From Alphaproteobacteria bacterium (GTDB lineage: Bacteria > Pseudomonadota > Alphaproteobacteria > Rhizobiales > OSC116): DNA of 35,773 nucleotides. A program made the position numbers and the translations under genes. Position 1 is the stretch's first letter, and each line of letters opens with the position of its first letter. The stretch is from positions 1 through 35,773 of the forward strand of contig NVQL02000027.1 of the NCBI GenBank assembly GCA_002400495.2. The letters are read 5' to 3'. Shown here in pieces: positions 27,863 to 34,609 of the stretch. The notes below the pieces were generated by a model. It saw nothing but the letters and a program-made list of their open reading frames with translations. It ran no database searches and was not told the origin of the DNA.

Positions 27863-28348
27863 ATGCCTCAGTTAGATTTTTCGAGTTATTTGCCTCAGAT
27901 TTTTTGGCTATTTGTTACATTTGGCGTGCTTTATATTGCCATGGCGAAAATTGCTTTGCCACGCATTGGCGAAGTGATCGAAGAGCGCCGCGACCGCATT
28001 GCAGCTGATTTGGACAAAGCTGAGCGTTTGCGCGGTGAGACCGATGAGGCCATTGCCGCTTACGAAAAAGCCCTTGGTGATGCCCGTGCAAAAGCCCATG
28101 ACATTGCACAGACCACCCGCGACAAGCTAAGCATCAAAGCTGATGCGAGACGGAAAAAAGTTGAAGCCAAATTAGCCACACAGATGGAAGAAGCTGAAGC
28201 TAAAATTGCCACTATGACTGACAATGCCATGGCTGAAGTGGGCGAAATTTCGACCGCAACTGCCGCAAGCTTAGTGAATGCATTGCTTGGTGAAGATGCA
28301 GACAAGAAAAAAATTAGCAAAGCTGTTAAAGCTCAGTTAAGCGCATAA
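27863..28348 (+). CDS. atpG: ATP synthase subunit b' (second b subunit)
   Basis: A protein of 161 aa from the ATG at 27863, with TTAGGAG just upstream; the upstream part of the open frame would translate the spacer. One N-terminal membrane helix (LPQIFWLFVTFGVLYIAM) is followed by a long coiled coil rich in Ala, Glu and Lys. Alphaproteobacteria have two different b-type stalk subunits, b' and b, encoded side by side, as here. The 131-bp spacer after atpE can fold in two alternative ways. Confidence 0.9.
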   Translation: MPQLDFSSYLPQIFWLFVTFGVLYIAMAKIALPRIGEVIEERRDRIAADLDKAERLRGETDEAIAAYEKALGDARAKAHDIAQTTRDKLSIKADARRKKVEAKLATQMEEAEAKIATMTDNAMAEVGEISTATAASLVNALLGEDADKKKISKAVKAQLSA

Positions 28349-28359
28349 AGGATATTAAT

Positions 28360-28845
28360 ATGTTACATGATCCTACATTTTGGGTTGCCGTTGGTATGGC
28401 TGGCTTTATTGCCATGTTGGTTTATTTGGGTGTGCCCAAATTGGCCGTTAAAGCTTTGGATGACCGTGCAGAGGCCATTAAGAATGAGCTAGAAACTGCC
28501 CGTAAGCTCAAAGAAGAAGCTCAGCATATGCTGGCTGAATATGAGCGCAAGCAACAAGCTGCGGTTGAAGAAGCCCAAAGCATTGTCGCCCAAGCCAAAC
28601 AAGAAGCCGAAGCTTTGGCAGCTGAGACTGAGAAGAAGCTTACAGAAACTATTGATCGGCGCACTAAAATGGCCGAAAATAAAATTTTGCAAGCCCAGCT
28701 ACAAGCCCGCAAAAATGTGCAAGCTTATGCGGCTGACATTGCGGTTGCTGCCACTGAAGAAATTCTGGCTAATGATTTGAGCAAGGCAAAAGCCAATAGT
28801 TTGATTGATGACAGCATTGCATCGTTAAAAGAACGCTTAAACTAA
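28360..28845 (+). CDS. atpF: ATP synthase subunit b
   Basis: A protein of 161 aa. The N-terminal helix (FWVAVGMAGFIAMLVYLGVP) anchors it in the membrane, and residues 30-160 form the peripheral stalk coiled coil. It begins 11 bp after the b' stop with AAAGGA upstream. It is the last gene of the Fo operon; the F1 genes are not in the window, as is usual in alphaproteobacteria. Confidence 0.93.
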   Translation: MLHDPTFWVAVGMAGFIAMLVYLGVPKLAVKALDDRAEAIKNELETARKLKEEAQHMLAEYERKQQAAVEEAQSIVAQAKQEAEALAAETEKKLTETIDRRTKMAENKILQAQLQARKNVQAYAADIAVAATEEILANDLSKAKANSLIDDSIASLKERLN

Positions 28846-28865
28846 GTTTTTTCTATATAAGTATT

Positions 28866-28898
28866 AAAAGCCCGATGGTTGATTCTATCGGGCTTTTT
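28866..28898 (+). terminator. Intrinsic terminator of the Fo operon
   Basis: AAAAGCCCGAT pairs perfectly with ATCGGGCTTTT (11 bp, 10-nt loop), followed by T residues. Confidence 0.9.
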
Positions 28899-29007
28899 AC
28901 TTTTTTGTTGTTTTCCAAATGTATTTTGTTTCCAATGGCTTGAATCCGAGTTCTAAACAATTACTTTCGCTAATTATTTTATGCCCATCGTAAATTAATT
29001 TACTAGT

Positions 29008-29382
29008 TTATTGGTTTATCACCCAGTCTTTACGCCATTTAGGCGCGGGATAGTCATCTGGCCAATATTCGGTTTGTTTTGCTATCAACTGGGCTTTTAC
29101 GATGTGGAAGGTTATGGCGCGGTGATTGACCTTATCATCACTGACTGACACATCACTCACAACCTCGTTTGCTTCGCAAATCAAGCTGTTAATCTTGAAT
29201 TGCCATTGGCCATTAACGGGGTAATGGTTATTGATTTTGGCAAAATTATCGCGCCCAATGATTAGCTCGTTTGATTGTGGCCAATGGATTTGGCAATCCT
29301 CGGTTAGTGACTTGGCTGCTTGATAAAAATCATTGCCGTTCATGGCTTGCCAATAGGCTTGTACGATTTGTTTGGGGGTCAT
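29008..29382 (-). CDS. SnoaL-like / NTF2-fold protein
   Basis: A protein of 124 aa with the cone-shaped NTF2/SnoaL pattern: an N-terminal helix (PKQIVQAYWQAMNGNDF), AAKSLTEDCQIHWPQSNELI with GRDNFAKIN, then strands ending with a Trp/Tyr-rich segment (TEYWPDDYPAPKWRKDW). Such proteins range from small enzymes to ligand-binding proteins; no function can be given. It stands alone, with the Fo terminator on one side and a divergent transporter on the other. Confidence 0.75.
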   Translation of the reverse strand: MTPKQIVQAYWQAMNGNDFYQAAKSLTEDCQIHWPQSNELIIGRDNFAKINNHYPVNGQWQFKINSLICEANEVVSDVSVSDDKVNHRAITFHIVKAQLIAKQTEYWPDDYPAPKWRKDWVINQ

Positions 29383-29488
29383 TTTAATGCCTTATTGTGC
29401 CGAATATTGAATTATTTTATATCAAATTTTTGAATTAGACGAGTGGCTATTTTAATGCGATATTTGGCTCATTTAATGTGGGTGTAAT

Positions 29489-30454
29489 ATGAAATTTGAA
29501 ACTCCATTTTTTGTGACTTTGGCATGTGCATTCTCGTGGGGCATATTGACGGTATTGGGGCGGATATTATTGCTCGAATATCATTTTGCACCCGCGACTT
29601 TTACTTTTATTCAAATGCTATCGGGCGGGCTGGCGTTGGTGCTTATTGGGCGCAAACGGTTTAGCAGCATTGGGTTTAGGCCGCTTAAATATTTTCACAC
29701 TTGGGCATTTGGTGGGTTGCGGATTATATCGGCGAGCTTTTATGTTGGCAGTTTGTTGTATTTAAGCGCTGCGAATTTGGCGTTTTTGGGCGCCTCTGCC
29801 GTTACGATGAGTGTGTTATATGTGTGGTTGACGCTAAAACGTAAACCACAATTAATTGAACTGCCAGGCCATATTGTTATTCTCATTGCATTATATTTTA
29901 TGATTGTGCAATTTGACGGGCAGTTTAATAACCCTGCTGTGTGGTTGTTATTCGCCTCTGAAATTATCATCACCATTGCCATCACCATTGGTGAGCGCCA
30001 CCCGATGAACCAGAATAATAGCAGTGGCGATACGCTTTATTTAACGGGCATGATATTGTTGGCAAGCGCCACTATTTTGCTGATTTTATCTTATTTTGCA
30101 TCTTTATTTGAGGCGCAATTGCCTGATGATTTTTACCCGCAAATTCGCAGCCAGATTTCGCGATTTGCATTAGAAGATATTTTTAACCCATATGCTTGGA
30201 TGTTTGGGTTTTTGACGGGTGCGAGCTTTCGGGCGGCGGCGATTTATTATTCGTTACGGTCGGTTAAGCTAACCTCTAGCGAGTTTTATTTGGGCTCGAT
30301 GGCGTTGATGCCGTATATAAATTTGGCGTTTGAATATTTGGCTATGAAATTTGGATACCTGCCGTTGGTTGGGTTTAACCAAACTGAGTTTCTGCTGGGC
30401 ACGGCTGCTTGTGCGGGATCGCTTTATATTATTTATTTTAAACGCAGCAAGTGA
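29489..30454 (+). CDS. DMT-superfamily transporter (EamA-like)
   Basis: A protein of 321 aa with about ten hydrophobic helices in two halves, starting FVTLACAFSWGILTVLGRIL. The second half has DTLYLTGMILLASATILLI and GASFRAAAIYYSLRSVKLTS, typical of drug/metabolite transporters. The substrate is unknown. Its stop codon abuts the stop of the convergent dehydrogenase gene. Confidence 0.8.
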   Translation: MKFETPFFVTLACAFSWGILTVLGRILLLEYHFAPATFTFIQMLSGGLALVLIGRKRFSSIGFRPLKYFHTWAFGGLRIISASFYVGSLLYLSAANLAFLGASAVTMSVLYVWLTLKRKPQLIELPGHIVILIALYFMIVQFDGQFNNPAVWLLFASEIIITIAITIGERHPMNQNNSSGDTLYLTGMILLASATILLILSYFASLFEAQLPDDFYPQIRSQISRFALEDIFNPYAWMFGFLTGASFRAAAIYYSLRSVKLTSSEFYLGSMALMPYINLAFEYLAMKFGYLPLVGFNQTEFLLGTAACAGSLYIIYFKRSK

Positions 30455-31234
30455 TTATTGGGCTGTCCAGCCGCCATCTACTGGTAATGATACGCCTGTC
30501 ATTTGGCTGGCGGCATCGGAGCATAGGAAGAGTGCGAGCTGGCCGAGATGTTCGGTTTGTACGAAGGTTTTGGAGGGTTGTTTTTCGTTTAATAAAACCT
30601 CTATCGCGGCTTCTTGGCTGCCTAGGGTTTTGGCTCTGTCATCAATTTGGGCTTGGATGAGTGGGGTTAGGGTGAAGCCTGGGCAGATTGAATTGACGGT
30701 AATGCCCTGCTCGGCGGTTTCTAGCGCTACGGTTTTGGTGAGGCCGATAATGCCGTGTTTGGCAGCTACATAGGCTGATTTGTTAACTGAAGCGACCAAG
30801 CCATGCACTGATGCGATGTTGATGATGCGTCCCCAATTATTGGCGCGCATTTTGGTCAAGCAAAGCCGCGTGGTGTGGAAGGCTGACGTGAGGTTGATGG
30901 CGATGATGTCATCCCATTTTTGGGTGGGGAAATTTTCTATCGGCATGACATGTTGAATGCCTGCATTATTGACGAGGATATCGACAGAGCCAAATTGTTG
31001 CTGTGCATCGGCTATCATCTGCTCTATTTCGTTGACTTTGAGCATGTTGGCGCTGCTATAGACCACCCTGCCCGTGCCTAGGGAATCTATGGTTGAAATG
31101 GCGGTTTTAATGTCGGCTTCGCTGCCGAAGCCATTTAGAATTACATTGGCATTTTGCTTGGCCAGTTCGGTGGCGATGCCGAGGCCGATGCCTGATGTTG
31201 AACCTGTTATGAGGGCGGTTTTATTTTTTAACAT
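30455..31234 (-). CDS. bdhA: 3-Hydroxybutyrate dehydrogenase (SDR)
   Basis: A protein of 259 aa, classical short-chain dehydrogenase. TGSTSGIGLGIA binds the nucleotide, LVNNAGIQHV is the NNAG motif, and the catalytic triad is Ser142, Tyr155 and Lys159 (SAYVAAKHG). NAGIQHV followed by PIENFP, and SICPGFTLTPLIQAQI, are characteristic of D-3-hydroxybutyrate dehydrogenases. It would oxidise 3-hydroxybutyrate to acetoacetate, linking to PHB turnover. It is convergent with the DMT transporter and divergent from mgsA. Confidence 0.9.
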   Translation of the reverse strand: MLKNKTALITGSTSGIGLGIATELAKQNANVILNGFGSEADIKTAISTIDSLGTGRVVYSSANMLKVNEIEQMIADAQQQFGSVDILVNNAGIQHVMPIENFPTQKWDDIIAINLTSAFHTTRLCLTKMRANNWGRIINIASVHGLVASVNKSAYVAAKHGIIGLTKTVALETAEQGITVNSICPGFTLTPLIQAQIDDRAKTLGSQEAAIEVLLNEKQPSKTFVQTEHLGQLALFLCSDAASQMTGVSLPVDGGWTAQ

Positions 31235-31313
31235 TTTAAATTTCCTTATACTTCATATAAGCTTAACAAAGTTTGGATAAAAATAAATCATAAACCATAC
31301 TTATGAGGCTAAA

Positions 31314-31751
31314 ATGGACATTAAAACCATCGCCGTTGTTGCGCATGATTCAAAAAAACAAGTGTTGCTTGATTGGATGGAAGAACATTATGCGCTATTA
31401 AAAGGCCATAAATTCATCGCCACTGGCACGACGGGTAGTTTGGTGAAGCAAAAATTTGCTAATATTGATATCGATATTAAGCTATCGGGCCCATTGGGCG
31501 GAGACCAACAAGTGGGGGCGCTGATCTCGACTGGTAAGGTGGATGTATTGATATTTTTTACCGACCCGATGACCGCTATGCCGCATGATGTTGATGTGAA
31601 AGCGTTGACGCGACTGGCCGTGGTTTATAACATCCCAACGGCCTGCAACCGCTCTTCTGCCGATTTTTTGGTTACCAGCCCGTTTTTTGTTGCGGATTAT
31701 CGCATTAGCGATAATGACTATAGCCAGTATTTAGATCGATTTGAAAAGTAA
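31314..31751 (+). CDS. mgsA: Methylglyoxal synthase
   Basis: A protein of 145 aa with the MGS fold: IAVVAHDSKKQVLLDW, the phosphate-binding ATGTTGSLV, SGPLGGDQQVGALI, and FFTDPMTAMPHDVDVKAL with the catalytic Asp. It turns dihydroxyacetone phosphate into methylglyoxal when phosphate is scarce. Length is near the E. coli enzyme (152 aa). It is the last recognisable core gene before the accessory region. Confidence 0.95.
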   Translation: MDIKTIAVVAHDSKKQVLLDWMEEHYALLKGHKFIATGTTGSLVKQKFANIDIDIKLSGPLGGDQQVGALISTGKVDVLIFFTDPMTAMPHDVDVKALTRLAVVYNIPTACNRSSADFLVTSPFFVADYRISDNDYSQYLDRFEK

Positions 31752-32137
31752 TAGGCTAAATTTAGCAGGCGCTAATATTTTACACCCATGTTTTTTTCAT
31801 CGAATTTATTGGTTTCAATGCCTAAGTAAATGTAATTATTGTTGATGAATACTTAGATTTACTCACGGTATTTGATGTTTATATTTCTGATGGATATTAT
31901 AAATCAATTCGAGTGAAAGCACTTTCGATTGCCACAATAAGGCAATGGTTTTGTTGCGCAAAATTGGTTAATATATTTTATTTAATCGGCTAAATTTCTT
32001 GAATTTTGGGCAATTATTGTGACCCAATTTTAGGGTTTTTTGGTGTTTATGAGCGGTGTAAATTGAGGGGTGAATTTGGGTCATGATCAGTCATTTTTAT
32101 AGCGTGGCAGGGGCTTAGCGGGAAAGCGTGGATTTAT
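31752..32137. other. Non-coding stretch between mgsA and the RNA cluster
   Basis: No supported gene in 386 bp. Around 32020-32041, CCC-AATTTTA-GGG followed by TTTTTT looks like a weak terminator on the plus strand. A pair AGTAAAT/ATTTACT lies near 31826-31863. The promoter of the first RNA must lie in the last part; the sequence before the conserved CAGATTGC start is GGATTTAT, a poor -10. Confidence 0.35.
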
Positions 32138-32404
32138 CAGATTGCTTATTTACAAGTCTGCTGTTAGTTTAATTTAAGAATGATTCATCTGATTCAATCT
32201 GGGGCCTAGTAACCTCGTAAGTAAGTGGGGTATCGCCAATTCGATACATCATCTCGAGTTAGGATCGGGGTGGTGGCGCTATGTTCAAGCTCTTCGAGGT
32301 CTTTGGGCTTTGCTTTGAGCTAAAATCGTCATGGCTGACTTACTTCAGTTTACTAACACCCCGATCACCAGAGATTCTGGTGATCGATTTAGGTCGGATT
32401 TTTT
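32138..32404 (+). ncRNA. Structured RNA, paralogue 1 of 3
   Basis: An unrecognised RNA of about 250-265 nt. It begins CAGATTGCTTATTTACA. Hairpins read in order are GGGG-loop-CCTC with loop CCTAGTAA, and GTATCG-CCAATT-CGATAC. ATCTCGA then leads to a 10-bp core stem GATCGGGGTG / CACCCCGATC enclosing GTGGCGCTATG, an AGCTC/GAGCT hairpin, and CTGA-CTTACT-TCAG. The 3' end is GATCACCAGA-GAT-TCTGGTGATC (32363-32385), with the U run only at 32399-32404. The bases GATC are shared by the core stem and the terminator. The same design with other paired bases recurs in paralogues 2 and 3. Confidence 0.75.
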
Positions 32405-32480
32405 GGCACCAGAGATTCTGGTGATCGATTTAGGTCGGATTTTTTGGCACCAGAGATTTTGGTGATCGAATTTTATTGGA
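32366..32480 (+). repeat. Tandem 41-bp repeat of the terminator arm
   Basis: A 41-bp unit containing CACCAGAGATTCTGGTGATC, then a spacer and ATTTTTTGG, occurs at 32366-32406 and exactly again at 32407-32447, with a shortened third copy at 32448-32480 (one T for C change in the stem). The terminator of RNA 1 is thus present nearly three times in a row, which may tighten termination or reflect recent slippage. Confidence 0.85.
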
Positions 32481-32590
32481 TTAAGGCCAGAGTTTTTGGC
32501 GATTAGTCTTGGCTGGTTTTTGGGGAAATAAGCAACGATAATCTATATTATTTCTTTCATACAGCGAGGTTTTGTAAATCTATTCGTGGA

Positions 32591-32662
32591 ATTATGTTGG
32601 CTTTAGACACCAGCATAATGGGGGAAGCAGTAAAAGGTTGTTTTATCACGGCCTTTTACTGC
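32591..32662 (+). ncRNA. Two strong hairpins between RNA 1 and RNA 2
   Basis: ATTATGTTGG (32591-32600) pairs with CCAGCATAAT (32610-32619), with one G-U pair and a 9-nt loop. Eight bases later GCAGTAAAAGG (32627-32637) pairs perfectly with CCTTTTACTGC (32652-32662) across a 14-nt loop. No U run follows. This could be another small RNA, a remnant, or a processing element; it does not match the three paralogues. No gene is seen in the rest of 32481-32760. Confidence 0.4.
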
Positions 32663-32760
32663 AATCCATAAACAAAACACCCAATTGTTTAGGTAAGTGC
32701 AAATAAAATTTAATGTATATTTAAGACTATTTAAACTAAGCTTTCCGATATATAATTAAT

Positions 32761-33004
32761 CAGATTGCTTATTTGTAATGCACCTGTTAGCTTTCTTATG
32801 ATTTGATTCACTTAAATCAAATCGGAGCTTAGTAACTCCCAAGGCTAGTGGCTATATCGCCATTCGATATATCATCTCGAACTAGGATCGGGGTGGTGGC
32901 GCTATGTACAAGGCTAAGTTCGCTTAGGCTAAAAACGTCATGGCTGACTAGCTTCAGTTTACTACACCCCGATCACCAGTTTTTAATGCTGGTGATCTTT
33001 TTTT
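32761..33004 (+). ncRNA. Structured RNA, paralogue 2 of 3
   Basis: A length of about 244 nt, the clearest copy. TATAAT (32751-32756) just upstream may be its -10. The start CAGATTGCTTATTT equals paralogue 1. Hairpins are GATTTGA-TTCACTTAAA-TCAAATC, GGAG-CTTAGTAA-CTCC, ATATCG-CCATT-CGATAT, then ATCTCGA. The core stem GATCGGGGTG / CACCCCGATC spans 32886-32895 and 32965-32974, enclosing CTAAG-TTCG-CTTAG and CTGA-CTAGCT-TCAG. The terminator GATCACCAG / CTGGTGATC plus seven T ends at 33004. Differences from paralogue 1 in the stems keep pairing (GGAG/CTCC for GGGG/CCTC, ATATCG/CGATAT for GTATCG/CGATAC). Confidence 0.8.
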
Positions 33005-33022
33005 AATTTACATCACCCAAAA

Positions 33023-33197
33023 CCTACAATATGCCCCTCGCCGCCAAACAACGTGCCATGCAGTGAGCGCGAGTGCGGCCGTTCGAAGCCGCTGCCAACG
33101 AACGCGCGGCCAGCTAGTAAGCCCAACTTGTTTGGGATTACGCACGCAAGTGCTAACAGAGAGCCTTAAGGCGAACGTATAAATGAGACTTCCAGAG
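33023..33197 (-). repeat. Interspersed modular repeat, copy R7 (short form)
   Basis: Same orientation as R8. Read on the minus strand it runs CTCTGGAAGTCTCATTTATA, tip hairpin GCC-TTAA-GGC, TGTTAGCACTTGCGTGCG, the arm CCCAA-ACAAG-TTGGG, GGCCGCGCGTTCG, GGCTTCGAACGGCCGC and GCACGTTGTTTGGCGGC with AGGGGC. It separates RNA 2 from RNA 3. Confidence 0.85.
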
Positions 33198-33244
33198 AGC
33201 TAAAAGGAGCGCTAACTTTCTTATCTCTTTACAAAGTCTCTATT

Positions 33245-33475
33245 CGGATTGCCAATTTACAAACCAGCTGATAGTTTGATAGTGGGTTGATTCAGCAGAA
33301 TTGATCTGGGGCTTAGAAACCTCTCAAAGTCGGCAGCCGCACTGCCGTTACCAAACTGCCATCTCGATTTAGTTCGGGGTGGTGGCGTTATACAATAGGC
33401 TCGCGCTGAAAGCGTCGCGGTCATACTTTGTGACTTTCTAACACCCCGATCACCAGAGAAATCTGGTGATTTTTT
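33245..33475 (+). ncRNA. Structured RNA, paralogue 3 of 3
   Basis: A length of about 230 nt, the most diverged copy. It keeps GGATTGCCAATTTACA at the start, GGGG-CTTAGAAA-CCTC, a replaced hairpin CGGCAG-CCGCA-CTGCCG in the position of ATATCG/CGATAT, ATCTCGA and the core CGGGGTG / CACCCCG. Inside the core, CGCT-GAA-AGCG and GTCA-TACTTTG-TGAC stand in for the two inner hairpins. The terminator ATCACCAGA-GAAA-TCTGGTGAT is followed by five T. Preserved pairing with changed bases supports a selected RNA structure. It lies between repeats R7 and R8 and just upstream of a small ORF. Confidence 0.78.
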
Positions 33476-33489
33476 CTAAAGGGTGGATA

Positions 33490-33777
33490 ATGTTTAAAGA
33501 CTATTTGTTGATTGCTGCATTCTTATTTATTCCCGCGCTCGCGTTTATATTGCATGCGTGGCAGTATAATATCCGCCCGTTATTTATTCCGCGCGCTGAA
33601 ATCGAAAAACTGGCAACTCAGCTTATCGAAATTCATGGGGATGGTGCGTATGATTTTGTTTATATGCACGAAGACCGCGCTTGGCGTTATGGCGAAACAT
33701 ATGAGCGGGGGAAATGGAAAAAGGTTGGCAAGGCGATCCGCAATAAGCAAACGCACTTATACGGCAGGCGTGCCTAG
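33490..33777 (+). CDS. Small single-pass membrane protein, unknown
   Basis: A protein of 95 aa from the ATG at 33490, with AGGGTGG upstream. An N-terminal hydrophobic helix (YLLIAAFLFIPALAFILHAW) is followed by a basic, soluble region (EIEKLATQLIEIHGDGAYDF, then EDRAWRYGETYERGKWKKVG). No family is recognised. Its start is 15 bp after the terminator of RNA 3, so it is expressed by readthrough or from a promoter within the RNA. The stop codon coincides with the edge of repeat R8. Confidence 0.6.
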   Translation: MFKDYLLIAAFLFIPALAFILHAWQYNIRPLFIPRAEIEKLATQLIEIHGDGAYDFVYMHEDRAWRYGETYERGKWKKVGKAIRNKQTHLYGRRA

Positions 33778-33974
33778 CCGCAAGTTCTGAGTTTCCGCCT
33801 GCCCCTTGCATCCAAGCAACGTGCGATGCAGTGAGCGCGAGTGCGGGCGTTCGAAGCCGCTGCCGACGAACGCGCGGCCAGCTAGTAAGCCCAACTTGTT
33901 TGGGATTACGCACGCAAGTGCTAACAGTGAATAGGCCGAAGGCCGTAGGAACGTATGAATGCAGACTTCCAGAG
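33777..33974 (-). repeat. Interspersed modular repeat, copy R8 (short form)
   Basis: Inverted relative to R9, with which it brackets the Thoeris operon. Read on the minus strand: CTCTGGAAGTCTGCATTCAT, tip hairpin GGCC-TTC-GGCC, TGTTAGCACTTGCGTGCG, CCCAA-ACAAG-TTGGG, GGCCGCGCGTTCG, GGCAGCGGCTTCGAACG and GCACGTTGCTTGGATGC, then GGCGGAAACTCAG. One base of the GGCCGC arm has changed to GCCCGC. Confidence 0.88.
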
Positions 33975-34023
33975 TGGTGGCGAGGGTACGCTTTGTGAAG
34001 TGGAACAAAGTAGAAACACGGGC

Positions 34024-34052
34024 TTGTATTTCTAGGGAACTTACTATAGTAT
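34024..34052 (+). promoter_or_regulatory. Possible promoter of the Thoeris operon
   Basis: TTGTAT (34024-34029), a 17-bp spacer and TAGTAT (34047-34052) make a moderate sigma70-like promoter 50 bp upstream of thsB. A palindrome TACTATAGTA overlaps the -10. Confidence 0.4.
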
Positions 34053-34102
34053 AGGTTGTAATAAATTGCGTTTACTATTTTAAGATGATCGAGGCAAATT
34101 CT

Positions 34103-34609
34103 ATGTCAACTTACGCCAATAAAACTTATGTCGCATTCGATGCAGATAACGACATTAGATATTATCGCCTCATGGAAGCTTGGAAAAAAAACGACAACAC
34201 ATCGTTTAATTTTTTCGATGCTCATGATTTAAATAATTTGATGTCTTATTCATCCGAAGAAACAATTAAAGCAAAACTAGCTGAACGGCTTAAGAATACT
34301 AAGGTGTTTATCTTACTAATAGGTGATTCGACAAAAAATTTGTATAAATTTGTAAGGTGGGAAATTGAGCAGGCTATAAAAAGAGGCATTCCAATTATTG
34401 CTGTAAATTTAAATGGAAAAAGAAGCATGGACTCTAATCTTTGCCCCCCACTTCTAAAAGATGAGCTTGCTGTTCATATCAGCTATAATCAGAAAATCAT
34501 CGAACATGCTATTGAAAACTGGGAAGCTTCGGGACTTTCTTACAAAAGTGAAAACAAGTCTGGAGCGTATTACTACAAAGATGATATTTATAAACGGTAT
34601 AATCTATGA
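34103..34609 (+). CDS. thsB: ThsB-like TIR-domain protein (DUF1863), Thoeris sensor
   Basis: A protein of 168 aa from the ATG at 34103, which has GAGG 8 bp upstream; an ATG at 34085 is the alternative. It is the MTH538 TIR-like domain (PF08937 type): KTYVAFDADNDIRYYRLMEA, FNFFDAHDLNNL, SSEETIKAKLAERLKNTKVF, then VRWEIEQAIKRGIPIIAVNL, where Glu87 or Glu89 should be catalytic, and KRSMDSNLCPP. ThsB proteins of Thoeris sense phage and make an ADP-ribose-derived signal. It overlaps the effector gene by 4 bp (ATGA). Base composition is clearly more AT-rich than the core genes, pointing to transfer. Confidence 0.85.
   Translation: MSTYANKTYVAFDADNDIRYYRLMEAWKKNDNTSFNFFDAHDLNNLMSYSSEETIKAKLAERLKNTKVFILLIGDSTKNLYKFVRWEIEQAIKRGIPIIAVNLNGKRSMDSNLCPPLLKDELAVHISYNQKIIEHAIENWEASGLSYKSENKSGAYYYKDDIYKRYNL

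Noticed and set aside
32138..33475. The three RNAs as retron msr-msd, tracrRNA or CRISPR repeats
   Set aside because: No reverse transcriptase, Cas or TnpB-like gene is nearby, the units are 230-265 nt with own terminators and irregular spacing, and no short regular repeats or spacers are present.
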